NCBI GenBank assembly: GCA_025360715.1
Contig: JANYBS010000129.1
Coordinates: 1 to 57,881, forward strand
DNA: 57,881 nt
Origin: Candidatus Eiseniibacteriota bacterium
GTDB taxonomy: Bacteria > Eisenbacteria > RBG-16-71-46
Direction of reading: 5' to 3'
Below are positions 9,341 to 17,534 of this stretch, in pieces. Each line of letters starts with the position of its first letter. Position 1 is the stretch's first letter. The translations under genes and the position numbers were made by a program. Below the pieces are notes generated by a model. It was not told the DNA's origin, searched no databases, and saw nothing but the letters and a program-made list of their open reading frames with translations.

Positions 9341-10179
9341 TGCGACTTCGTGGTTCGCACCTTTCGCGCCTGGCTGTGGGCGTCGCGCTCCTGGGCCTCC
9401 TCATGGCCGGCTGCGGCAAGAACAGCCCGACGACGGTGCTGACCCCGACCGGGTTTCGCCCGGGGCCTGCAGTCCCCACGGGTTCACTCTTCGGATTCGT
9501 CGTTTACGACCCGACGAACACGCCCGACATCAACGTGGCGCCGTTTCCCTCCACGATCATCCAGCTCCTCAAGAACGGCGTGCCGGTCAAGGCCGACACA
9601 TTGTCGATCGACAGCACGCGCTTTCATTTCGAAGGCGTGGCACCGGGCACCTACTCCGTGAGCGTGACCGCGAGTTCGTTCCTGATCAACTTCAAGAGCA
9701 ACCTCAAGGTGCGCGAGACGCGCGTGGACGCCGGCAACATCACGGTCGCGCTCGACAACTCATTCCTCAACACCATCAACTGCTACCTCACCGGCGACAT
9801 CCCCGGCTTCGGCTTGGACCAGGTCGGCACGTATGAGAGTGGCCTCGACCAGAACGCGCTCGGCATCTGGACGTACCCGAACGTCGTCTACACGGGTGGC
9901 GCGCCGATCCCGGCGGGTACCTATCGATTCAAGCTCATCACCGACATCTCGTCGACACTCACGAACCTTGTGGGCTGGGGCGGTTCTCAGGCCGACACGC
10001 TCACGGTGCCGTTCTCCGGCCGTCGCGTCGTACGCGCCAGCGGCCCGGCGACCGACCTGATCGCCCGCTTCCCCACCACCGCTGTCTATCAGATCACGCT
10101 CGATGAGCGGCGCCAGTCGCTGAGCATCGTCCCCGCTCCCACTGCCGGCGCCCTTCGCCTCATGAGGATCCACCGATGA
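9340..10179 (+). CDS. Hypothetical lipoprotein with carboxypeptidase-regulatory-like segment
   Basis: 279 residues. The start at 9340 is chosen for the TGATG overlap and the lipoprotein leader that follows, ending LMAGC (Cys25). The first half has the pattern of a carboxypeptidase regulatory-like / beta-sandwich domain (GSLFGFVVYDP, then FEGVAPGTYSVSV). The second half contains an E-set-like 'AGTYRFKLITD' strand, but the CBM48 tail motif DDGFGG is absent. It sits between two glycogen-binding lipoproteins in the same coupled operon, so it probably belongs to the same surface complex. Its specific activity is not identifiable. The stop overlaps the next ATG (10176-10179). Confidence 0.6.
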   Translation: MRLRGSHLSRLAVGVALLGLLMAGCGKNSPTTVLTPTGFRPGPAVPTGSLFGFVVYDPTNTPDINVAPFPSTIIQLLKNGVPVKADTLSIDSTRFHFEGVAPGTYSVSVTASSFLINFKSNLKVRETRVDAGNITVALDNSFLNTINCYLTGDIPGFGLDQVGTYESGLDQNALGIWTYPNVVYTGGAPIPAGTYRFKLITDISSTLTNLVGWGGSQADTLTVPFSGRRVVRASGPATDLIARFPTTAVYQITLDERRQSLSIVPAPTAGALRLMRIHR

Positions 10180-11633
10180 AGATCCGCCATCTGCTCCTGG
10201 TCACGATGTTCCTCGCCACTGCCGGCTGTGCGGGCGGATGGCGCGATGGCGCCGGCCCCGGCGCCATCGGCATGGCCCAGACGGCCACCGCGGCGACTGC
10301 GCCTGCCAAGGCCGTGAATACCGGCGCTTCGCACGCGATGGCCGACGGCGCCGTATTCATCTTCAAGGGCACCGCGAATTCGGTGAACGTGGCCGGCGAG
10401 TTCAACGCATGGAGCACCAGCGCTGATGCGCTGACGAAGCAGGCGGACGGGACTTGGTCGCTCGAGAAGAAACTCGCGGCCGGCCGCTACATGTACAAGT
10501 TCGTCGTCAATGGCAGCGACTGGAAGCAGGACACGGACGCTCCTGATGCGGCCGACGACGGCTTCGGCGGCAAGAACAGCGTCATGGTCGTGGGTGCGAG
10601 TGCGGCCGCGGGCGCAGCGGCCCCCGCGGCCGCCAAGCCTGCTGCTGCAGCGGCTGCGCCCGTGGCCACGGGCGACGGTGCGACCTTCAAGTTCTCGGGC
10701 GCCGGCAACACCGTGAACGTGGCCGGTGAGTTCAACAACTGGAGCACCAGCGCCGACGCGCTCACCAAGCAGGCCGACGGCTCGTGGGCGATCACCAAGA
10801 AGCTGGCGCCGGGCCGCTACATGTACAAGTTCGTGGTCGATGGCTCGAACTGGAAGGAAGACCCCAACGCCAAGGAAACCGCCGATGACGGTTTCGGCGG
10901 CAAGAATGCGGTCATGGTGGTCGGTGGCGCTGCCGGCGCGGTGGCGGCGGCTCCTGCGGCGGCCAAGCCGACGGGAGCGGCAGCGGCGCCCGTCGCCAGC
11001 GGTGACGGTGCCACATTCAAATTCTCGGGCGCCGGCAACACCGTGAACCTGGCCGGTGACTTCAACAACTGGAGCACGAGCGCCGACGCGCTCACCAAGC
11101 AGGCCGATGGCAGCTGGTCGATCACCAAGAAGCTCGCGCCGGGCCGCTACATGTACAAGTTCGTGGTCGACGGCAGCAACTGGAAGGAAGACCCGAACGC
11201 CAAGGAGACCGTCGACGACGGCTTCGGCGGCAAGAACGCCGTCATGGTCGTCGGCGGCGCGGCCAGTGCAGCGGCGGCGGCTCCGGCCGCGGCCAAGCCG
11301 GCGGCAGCGGCCGCCCCTGCAGCAGCCAAGCCGCTCGCTTCGGGCGTCAAGCCCAAGGCGCCGCAGGCGACGGCCGCGGGCGTGGTCTTCACCTACGCCG
11401 GCGCCGCCAAATCCACCGTGGCGCTGTGCGGCGACTTCAACAACTGGGCGCCCAATGCCGACGCGCTCACGCAATCGGCCGATGGCACCTGGACGCTCAC
11501 GAAGAAGCTGCCCGCCGGCGCACACTCGTACAAGTTCCTGGTCGACGGCAGCAACTGGAAGCCGGACGACGGCAATCCTAACAGCAGCGACGATGGTTTC
11601 GGCGGAAAGAACTCCGTCATCACCGTGAAGTAG
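10176..11633 (+). CDS. Lipoprotein with four tandem CBM48/AMPK-type glycogen-binding modules
   Basis: 485 residues. The leader MKIRHLLLV...LATAGC gives Cys18 as lipidation site. Four glycogen-binding E-sets (about 55-138, 166-249, 276-359, 398-485) are separated by flexible linkers made almost only of Ala, Pro, Lys and Gly. Each has the same skeleton: VNVAGEFNxWS, LTKQADGxW, a PGRYMYKFVVDGS(N)W strand, and DDGFGGKN(S/A)V. Modules 2 and 3 are nearly identical in protein and DNA. There is no catalytic domain. The design is a beads-on-a-string surface binder, probably holding starch or glycogen beside the CBM48 barrel and the amylase. A strong intrinsic terminator follows the stop, before the amylase gene. 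Ligand specificity is inferred from the family. Confidence 0.85.
   Translation: MKIRHLLLVTMFLATAGCAGGWRDGAGPGAIGMAQTATAATAPAKAVNTGASHAMADGAVFIFKGTANSVNVAGEFNAWSTSADALTKQADGTWSLEKKLAAGRYMYKFVVNGSDWKQDTDAPDAADDGFGGKNSVMVVGASAAAGAAAPAAAKPAAAAAAPVATGDGATFKFSGAGNTVNVAGEFNNWSTSADALTKQADGSWAITKKLAPGRYMYKFVVDGSNWKEDPNAKETADDGFGGKNAVMVVGGAAGAVAAAPAAAKPTGAAAAPVASGDGATFKFSGAGNTVNLAGDFNNWSTSADALTKQADGSWSITKKLAPGRYMYKFVVDGSNWKEDPNAKETVDDGFGGKNAVMVVGGAASAAAAAPAAAKPAAAAAPAAAKPLASGVKPKAPQATAAGVVFTYAGAAKSTVALCGDFNNWAPNADALTQSADGTWTLTKKLPAGAHSYKFLVDGSNWKPDDGNPNSSDDGFGGKNSVITVK
10673..11260 (+). repeat. Two near-identical ~330-bp direct repeats inside the four-module lipoprotein gene
   Basis: The DNA encoding modules 2 and 3 repeats with a 330-base offset; for example TTCTCGGGCGCCGGCAACA occurs at 10692 and again at 11022. 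Modules 1 and 4 are more diverged. The pattern indicates recent tandem duplication or gene conversion and makes the module number prone to change. Confidence 0.85.
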
Positions 11634-11643
11634 TCACGATCTC

Positions 11644-11684
11644 GAGCCGGGGCGCCCAGCGTCCCGGCTCTCTCTTTTTCTCTT
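11644..11684 (+). terminator. Intrinsic terminator between the four-module lipoprotein gene and the amylase gene
   Basis: GAGCCGGG (11644-11651) pairs with CCCGGCTC (11663-11670) across an 11-base loop and is followed at once by TCTCTTTTTCTCTT. It lies inside what is otherwise one co-oriented operon, 10 bases before the amylase ribosome binding site. It should make the binding proteins more abundant than the enzyme, or the amylase has its own promoter. Confidence 0.8.
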
Positions 11685-11694
11685 CGGAGGACCG

Positions 11695-14364
11695 ATGCGA
11701 TCCCTGGGACTCTTCATGCGCCCGATGCGCTTCGCCGCGATGCTCGTGGCCTTGGCTCTGCTGGCGGTCTCGCCCGCGTGGGCCACCAAGATCACCTTCC
11801 GCTACCAGCCTGTGATCGGCGGCGTCTCGTCCGTCGCGGTGGCCGGCAGCTTCAATGGCTGGAACGCGAGCGACCATCCGCTGACCGACGCCGATAAGGA
11901 TGGCGTCTACGAGGCGACGTTCGACATGCCCGCGGGGCGGATCGAATACAAGTTCGTCGTCAATGGGGATCAGTGGATGGCCGACGAGAATGCGGCCGAG
12001 ACCTCGTCGGACGGCTTCGGGGGCCAGAACGCGGTGCTGACGGTCGCCGACAAGCCGCTCGTCGTCGGCCTTGGCGCGACGAACCCCAAGAAGGCCTCGG
12101 GCAGCGCAGCCGGCGGCGCGAAGATGGGTCTGCGCCGAGTGCCCTTCAAATTCCGCCCCACGGCCAAAGCCGACGCGGTCTCGCTGGCCGGCACCATGAA
12201 CGACTGGACCTTGGGCAAGAATCCGCTCACCGGCCCCGATGCGAACGGCGACTGGTCGACGACGATGCTGCTCGCGCCGGGCTCTTACCAGTACAAGTTC
12301 GTCGTGGGCGCCAGTGGCTGGACGCAGGACAAGGCCGGCCAGGACGCCGAGGCCTCGGACGGATTCGGCGGCATGAACTCCATCCGCAACGTCGATGAGC
12401 GCTACCCAGCCATCGCGGTCAAGAAGGGCGACGGCGATATCTTCGCCGACGGCATCCAGCACACGCAGGCATCTAACGAGGTCAACAACATGGGCGCGCG
12501 CACGCAGTTCACTGCGCGCGCACACATCGACGACGTGCAGGGCGTGGACCTGGTCACGTGGGTCGCGGGCAAGGAACTCGTCACACCGATGCGCACCGCG
12601 GACAGCGACAAGGTCTTCGACTACTTCCGCATCGAGATCGCAACGCCCGCCAACGGCACGCTCTACGCCTTCCGGTATCGCGACGGCGCCAAGACGCACT
12701 GGCTGGGCGCCAAGGGCCTGGCCGATGCGTCCACGGACAAGTTCACGTTCGACAGCGCGAAGTTCCCTGCATTCGTGACGCCCGACTGGGTCAAGAATGG
12801 CGTCATCTACCAGATCTTCCCGGACCGCTTCCGCAACGGGGACCCCAAGAACGATCAGGACTTTCACGAGTGGTATTACCAAGGCAAGACCGCGCTGCCC
12901 GCGAGCGGGGTGATCGTCCCCGACTACCAGGAGTACTACCACCTGGTGAAGGATTGGACCGACTACGGTGCGCTCACGCAGGCGCCGCACACGCCGGACC
13001 ACCGCGACTGGATGGCGTTCTACGGCGGCGACCTTGCCGGCGTGAGCCAGAGCTTGGACTACATCAAGAGCCTGGGCGTCACGATCATCTACTTCAACCC
13101 GATCTTCGAGGCCAAGTCGACGCACAAGTATGACGCCGCCGACTACCGCAAGATCGATCCGCACTTTGGCACGAATGAAGAGTTCATCGCGCTCGTAAAG
13201 GAAGCCCATGCGAAGGGAATCCGGATCATCCTCGACATCGTCTACAACCACAGCGGCAACGCGAATTGGGCTTTCAAGGATGCCGTCGACAACGGCCCCA
13301 AGAGCCCGTACTGGAACTGGTACGAGTTCAAACAGTGGCCGCTGCCTGCGGGCTGGCCGTCGGTCGATCATATGTGGAAGCCCGGCGACTTCTATACGTG
13401 CTGGTGGAACTTCGGCGACCTACCGGACCTGAACTTCGACCTCTCGCGCGACGACAAGGCCGAAGTGCCGATCAAGGACGTGAAAGACGCTCAACCCAAC
13501 ATCTCGCTGGTCAAGTACCTGCTCGACTCCACGGAGTACTGGCTCAAGACCGCCGATGTCGATGGCGTGCGCCTGGACGTGCCCAACGAAGTGCCGTTCT
13601 GGTTCTGGAAGCTCTTCAACCAGCGCGTGAAGAGCGTGAAGCCCGATGCGTACATCGTCGGCGAGCTCTGGGGCAATGCGTCGGACTACGTGCGTCCCGG
13701 CGTGTACGACGCCGTCATGAACTACGCGTTCTTCCGCGACCCGGTCACGCGCTTCCTCGGCATGGGCCAGGGCTCGGCGGCCGAATTCGACGCGGCACTC
13801 GCAGCGGGCCGGCTCACCTACCCCGAGCAGGCGGTCGAGGCGCAGATGAACCTGATCGACAGCCACGACACCGTGCGGTTCCTCACTCAGGTTGGTGGCG
13901 ACACGAACCGCCTCAAGCTCGCGGCACTCTTCCAGATGAGCTATGTGGGCGCGCCGAGCATCTACTATGGCGATGAGATCGCCATGGAAGGCCAGCGCGA
14001 TCCGGACTGCCGCCGGCCGTTCGTGTGGTCGTGGAAGGACGAGCCCAAGCGCGTCGACATGCACACCTGGTACACGAAGCTCGGCGCCCTGCGCGGCGCG
14101 CATCCGGCGCTGCGCACGGGCGAGTTCCGCACCGTGCTCGCGAACGGCATGGCTTACGCGTATACGCGCAAGCTTGGCGCCGACGAGTTCCTTGTCGTGG
14201 TCAATGCGGGCCGGCAGAGCGCTGAGTTGGCCGTCGACCTGGCGCCCTGGGGTGGCAAGCTCAAGGCCACCGACGCGCTCGAAGGCGGTGCGGCCGACTG
14301 GGCTGGCACGGCGAAGCTGACGCTGCCAGCGGAGAGCGGACGAATCTACCAGATCACGCGCTGA
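11695..14364 (+). CDS. Secreted GH13 alpha-amylase-family enzyme with two N-terminal CBM48 modules
   Basis: 889 residues, ribosome binding site CGGAGG 5 bases upstream. A signal peptide (1-30, ending SPAWA) precedes glycogen-binding E-set 1 (about 31-115, FNGWNAS ... YKFVVNG ... DGFGGQNA) and E-set 2 (about 145-235, MNDWTLG ... YQYKFVVG ... DGFGGMNS). A third beta-sandwich of the CBM34/neopullulanase-N type (about 255-360) comes before the TIM-barrel. GH13 regions are visible: I DIVYNHSG (D514-H519), II DGVRLDVP (nucleophile D628), III IVGELWG (acid/base E657), IV IDSHDT (D725), plus region V LPDLNFD. The VIYQIFPDRF entry strand and the region II form resemble neopullulanase/cyclomaltodextrinase-type enzymes, so hydrolysis of alpha-1,4 glucans and perhaps pullulan or cyclodextrins is expected. 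With no visible lipobox it is periplasmic or secreted. It is the only obvious glycoside hydrolase in the window. Confidence 0.92.
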   Translation: MRSLGLFMRPMRFAAMLVALALLAVSPAWATKITFRYQPVIGGVSSVAVAGSFNGWNASDHPLTDADKDGVYEATFDMPAGRIEYKFVVNGDQWMADENAAETSSDGFGGQNAVLTVADKPLVVGLGATNPKKASGSAAGGAKMGLRRVPFKFRPTAKADAVSLAGTMNDWTLGKNPLTGPDANGDWSTTMLLAPGSYQYKFVVGASGWTQDKAGQDAEASDGFGGMNSIRNVDERYPAIAVKKGDGDIFADGIQHTQASNEVNNMGARTQFTARAHIDDVQGVDLVTWVAGKELVTPMRTADSDKVFDYFRIEIATPANGTLYAFRYRDGAKTHWLGAKGLADASTDKFTFDSAKFPAFVTPDWVKNGVIYQIFPDRFRNGDPKNDQDFHEWYYQGKTALPASGVIVPDYQEYYHLVKDWTDYGALTQAPHTPDHRDWMAFYGGDLAGVSQSLDYIKSLGVTIIYFNPIFEAKSTHKYDAADYRKIDPHFGTNEEFIALVKEAHAKGIRIILDIVYNHSGNANWAFKDAVDNGPKSPYWNWYEFKQWPLPAGWPSVDHMWKPGDFYTCWWNFGDLPDLNFDLSRDDKAEVPIKDVKDAQPNISLVKYLLDSTEYWLKTADVDGVRLDVPNEVPFWFWKLFNQRVKSVKPDAYIVGELWGNASDYVRPGVYDAVMNYAFFRDPVTRFLGMGQGSAAEFDAALAAGRLTYPEQAVEAQMNLIDSHDTVRFLTQVGGDTNRLKLAALFQMSYVGAPSIYYGDEIAMEGQRDPDCRRPFVWSWKDEPKRVDMHTWYTKLGALRGAHPALRTGEFRTVLANGMAYAYTRKLGADEFLVVVNAGRQSAELAVDLAPWGGKLKATDALEGGAADWAGTAKLTLPAESGRIYQITR

Positions 14365-14385
14365 CGCCAGCGGCAGATAAAAGCG

Positions 14386-14425
14386 AAGCGCCCCGCATCC
14401 TGCACCGACGCGGGGCGCTTTCGTG
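14386..14425. terminator. Bidirectional intrinsic terminator
   Basis: AAGCGCCCCGC (14386-14396) is perfectly inverted as GCGGGGCGCTT (14410-14420) with a 13-base loop. The A-rich left flank and T-containing right flank let it serve both the amylase gene on + and the ABC ATPase gene on -. Confidence 0.85.
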
Positions 14426-14444
14426 TGCTGCGGGACTGGCTTCG

Positions 14445-15545
14445 CTACGCCGTGACCGGCACGCCTGCGAGCGAACGCTCGGTGGTCGCATCGAACAAGT
14501 GCAGCTTCTCGAACGGCGCGTGAAGTTCGGCCTTGGCGCCCACCTCGGGTGCCACCTGACCCGGCACGCGCGACGTGAGTGCACCGAAGGCGCTACTCCA
14601 GTGTACGAGCGTCTCGTTGCCCAGCGGCTCGCGCACGTCCACGGTGGCCGGCAGGCTCACGCCGCCCTGCGGTTCCAGGTGCAGGTCCTCGGGGCGGATG
14701 CCGACTGTGACCTGCTTGCCCTTGAGCTCGGAGACGGCAGCCTTTTGAGCCTCGCCCAGCGGCAGTCGCATGCCCTGCGCCTCGAGCGTCGCGCCGTCGG
14801 CCGCGACCGTGGCAGTGAAGAAATTGATCGGCGGGCTGCCGATGAATCCGGCGACGAATTCGTTCGCCGGCGAAGTGTAGAGCGTGAAGGGATCCGCGCA
14901 CTGCTGCAGGATGCCCTTGCGCATGACGGCGATACGGTCGCCCAGCGTCATGGCTTCGACCTGATCGTGCGTGACGTAGATCATCGTTGCACCCACACGC
15001 TGATGCAAGCGCTTGATCTCGGCGCGCATCTGCACGCGCAGCTTGGCGTCGAGGTTCGAGAGTGGCTCATCGAAGAGGAAGACCTGAGGCTTGCGCACCA
15101 TCGCGCGGCCCAGTGCCACGCGCTGGCGTTCGCCGCCCGAGAGCTCGCGCGGCCGGCGCTGCAGGTAGCCGGTCAGGCCGAGCACCTCGGCTGTCTCGTT
15201 CACCTTCTGCTGCACCTCGGCCTCGCTCGCCTTACGGCGGCGCAGGCCGAAAGCCATGTTGTCGAATACGCTCATGTGCGGATACAGCGCGTAGTTCTGG
15301 AACACCATCGCCACGTCGCGATCCTTGGGCGCCACGTCGTTCACGACGCGGTCGCCGATCTTGACTTGGCCTTCCGAGATCTCCTCGAGGCCGGCGACCA
15401 TGCGCAGCACCGTGGACTTGCCGCAGCCCGACGGACCGACGAGCACCAGGAACTCGCCATCGCGGATCTTGAGGTTCACGCCGTCGACGGCCTTCTGGCC
15501 ACGACCGTAGAGCTTACCGAGCTTGATCAGTTCGACACTGGGCAT
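14445..15545 (-). CDS. MalK/UgpC-type ABC transporter ATP-binding protein
   Basis: 366 residues, full length for the sugar-import MalK/UgpC/MsmK class. Visible are the Walker A motif GPSGCGKST (37-45), the Q-loop in MVFQNYALYPHM, the signature LSGGERQRV, Walker B VFLFDEP with the D-loop SNLDAKLR, and the switch His in YVTHDQVEAM. The C-terminal ~130 residues form the TOBE/MOP-type regulatory domain (VGIRPEDLHLE). These ATPases energise inner-membrane uptake of maltodextrins, glycerol-3-phosphate or other sugars. No permease or binding-protein genes are adjacent, so it would have to serve a transporter encoded elsewhere. Its location opposite the starch operon makes maltodextrin import the most economical guess. 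The upstream gap (15546-15687) holds two copies of a short hairpin, CCCGCGTCAGCGGG. Confidence 0.9.
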   Translation of the reverse strand: MPSVELIKLGKLYGRGQKAVDGVNLKIRDGEFLVLVGPSGCGKSTVLRMVAGLEEISEGQVKIGDRVVNDVAPKDRDVAMVFQNYALYPHMSVFDNMAFGLRRRKASEAEVQQKVNETAEVLGLTGYLQRRPRELSGGERQRVALGRAMVRKPQVFLFDEPLSNLDAKLRVQMRAEIKRLHQRVGATMIYVTHDQVEAMTLGDRIAVMRKGILQQCADPFTLYTSPANEFVAGFIGSPPINFFTATVAADGATLEAQGMRLPLGEAQKAAVSELKGKQVTVGIRPEDLHLEPQGGVSLPATVDVREPLGNETLVHWSSAFGALTSRVPGQVAPEVGAKAELHAPFEKLHLFDATTERSLAGVPVTA

Positions 15546-15687
15546 GGGGATGTTCCCTCAGGATGTTGCCGGAAATGATGCGCGTTGGTCGACGGTAGAC
15601 CTTCCCCGCCGCTGCGGCAACCTCAGCAACAACCTCCAGGCGCAGCCGACCCGCGTCAGCGGGGCCTTTGCACAGAGCCGGCCCGCG

Positions 15688-16875
15688 TCAGCGGGCCTGC
15701 GGCGGCCCCAACAAGAACTGGAGGATGTCGCCGATGCGAGCGGCCCACGCGCGCTCGTTGTGCGCCGCGCCCTCGACCTCGACGTAGTGCAAGTCCTCGT
15801 CCTGACGCCAGCCGCGCGCCAGCAACGCATCGCGCAGCACGCGCGACTGCTCCATACGCGGCGAGTGGCCGCGGTCGTCGGGCGTGTACTCGGCGGTGCC
15901 GATGTCGAACCAGATGCGTGCGTTGTGGCCCTTGCCCGCCTTCACTCGCGCGATCTCGGCACCATCGCCCCACCACACGCTGGTGGAGACGCTGCCGATC
16001 AGGCCGAACTTGTCGGCGTGATCGAGCGCCATGTCGAGCGCCGCCAAGCCGCCGAGCGACGAGCCGATGATGCCCGTGTGTTCGGCATCAGGCCGCGTGC
16101 GGTAGTTCGAATCGACGAACGGCTTGAGCTCCTCGATCAGGAACCGTTGGTGCGCCGCGGACTTACCCCCGCCATTCTTGGCATCGGCGACGGCAGTGTA
16201 TTCCGCCATGCGCTGAGGGCTGTTCGCGACCGCCACCAGGATGCATGGCGCGAGCCGGCCGTTGCGGATGAGCGAGTCGGCCACTTCATCGGCGCGCCAC
16301 TCGGCGCCGGGAATGAAACTTGTCGCGCCATCGAACACATTCTGGCCATCAAGCAGGTAGATCACCGGATAGCGCCTCGACTTCTGCTGCTCGTAGCCCG
16401 GCGGCAGCCACACCAGGATGTCGCGCGCGCTCACATACTTCGACGCGAACGCGGCATGAGTGCGGATGTCGCCCGTGAGCGTGTGCACGCGCGCGGCCGC
16501 GGGAGCGCCGGCATCCGTGCGCCACGAAGCCACCGTGACGCGCACGGTATCGGTCGTCGCAATAACACTCACGCGGCGATTGCCGAGCTCGCCGCCCTGA
16601 GCGTCCTTCTCGACGCTGTCCCAGCTGCCGCGCGTGAGCTTGAACTCTGCGCTCGCACCTGCCGGCAACGCCACGTCACCCCACCAGAGCCCATCGGCGC
16701 GACGCGTGAGCGCCGGACCCTTGCCACTCCACGCGCCCAGCTCTGCGCGGTCACCCGACAGATACAGCGTCGCATCCGTCGGCGTCGAGGCCGGCGCAGT
16801 GACGATGAACGTGACCGCAGACGCGGGCGTCGCAAGGAGCAGCGCCGCGAGCGCGGCGCGCCAGAGCGCGCTCAC
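15688..16875 (-). CDS. Secreted esterase (Fes/EsD type alpha/beta-hydrolase) with N-terminal CBM20-like starch-binding domain
   Basis: 395 residues. The GTG at 16875 is chosen because it overlaps the upstream stop (GTGA) and begins a clean signal peptide (SALWRAALAALLLATPASA). Residues about 22-115 form a CBM20-like sandwich (LYLSGDRAELGAWSG, then FKLTRGSWDSVEKDAQG). A putative esterase-family alpha/beta-hydrolase follows (about 130-395), with RDILVWLPPGYE, YPVIYLLDGQNVFD, the nucleophile elbow GSSLGG (Ser273) and a late histidine in AAHNE (His372). Such enzymes (feruloyl/acetyl esterases, enterochelin-esterase-like) cleave ester decorations. The starch-type module suggests action on an acylated glucan. 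Substrate is not determinable from the sequence. Confidence 0.8.
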   Translation of the reverse strand: MSALWRAALAALLLATPASAVTFIVTAPASTPTDATLYLSGDRAELGAWSGKGPALTRRADGLWWGDVALPAGASAEFKLTRGSWDSVEKDAQGGELGNRRVSVIATTDTVRVTVASWRTDAGAPAAARVHTLTGDIRTHAAFASKYVSARDILVWLPPGYEQQKSRRYPVIYLLDGQNVFDGATSFIPGAEWRADEVADSLIRNGRLAPCILVAVANSPQRMAEYTAVADAKNGGGKSAAHQRFLIEELKPFVDSNYRTRPDAEHTGIIGSSLGGLAALDMALDHADKFGLIGSVSTSVWWGDGAEIARVKAGKGHNARIWFDIGTAEYTPDDRGHSPRMEQSRVLRDALLARGWRQDEDLHYVEVEGAAHNERAWAARIGDILQFLLGPPQAR

Positions 16876-17516
16876 GCCTTGGCTCCGGAGCGCGAGCGCC
16901 GTCCGAACATGTCGACCGCCACGTACGCGATGAACATGATCGCCGCCGCCGCGATGAACCACAGCAGCTTCGCCTTGAGCACATGCATGAGCGCATCGGG
17001 ATCCTGCAACAGCCGCGGCTCGCCACCCAGGACCTGGGCGCCGAACCACGCCAGCACGAGGGACCACAGGAACGAGCCCGCCAGCGTGGTGAGCGCGAAC
17101 GGCAGGAACGGCATACGCGCTGCGCCGGCAGGCAGCGACACCAGATGGCGCACGACCGGCAGCAATCGCGCGAAGAACACGCCGCCTGTGGAGTACCGCT
17201 GGATCCAGCTCTCGGCGAGCAGCCACTTCTTCTCGGGCAGGAACACATACCTGCCGTATCTCAGAAGCAGCGGCCGGCCGAGTGAGCGCGCCACCAGGTA
17301 GCTGATCGAGGCGCCGAACAACGAACCGAAGGTCGCCGCGAGCACCACGCCCCAGAACGACATCTGGCCCTGCGCCGCGTAGTACGCTGCCGGTGGCACC
17401 ACGATCTCGCTGGGCAGCGGGAAGACGGTGGACTCCACCGCCATGAGCAGGAAGACGCCGAGATAGCCCTGCGTCTGTACGAACGTCATCCACGTCGCGA
17501 ACAGTTGATGGAACAT
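16872..17516 (-). CDS. DedA-family integral membrane protein
   Basis: 214 residues with four to five hydrophobic segments. It has the DedA/VTT-domain hallmarks: an acidic ESTVFPLPSEIVVPPA stretch near the N-terminus, G-x-x-x-G motifs in the second helix region (FGSLFGASISYLVAR) and a FFARLLPVVRHLVSLPAG-type motif in the centre. Members act as lipid scramblases/transporters needed for membrane homeostasis. It overlaps the downstream esterase by 4 bases, so both are likely co-transcribed, though a direct functional link is not obvious. Confidence 0.85.
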   Translation of the reverse strand: MFHQLFATWMTFVQTQGYLGVFLLMAVESTVFPLPSEIVVPPAAYYAAQGQMSFWGVVLAATFGSLFGASISYLVARSLGRPLLLRYGRYVFLPEKKWLLAESWIQRYSTGGVFFARLLPVVRHLVSLPAGAARMPFLPFALTTLAGSFLWSLVLAWFGAQVLGGEPRLLQDPDALMHVLKAKLLWFIAAAAIMFIAYVAVDMFGRRSRSGAKA

Positions 17517-17534
17517 CCGGTCTCCGAAGTGCTG

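Noticed and set aside
15650-15695. Duplicated CCCGCGTCAGCGGG hairpins as a terminator
   Set aside because: Two copies lie at the esterase stop, but neither is followed by a T tract on the - strand; recorded only as a small repeat.
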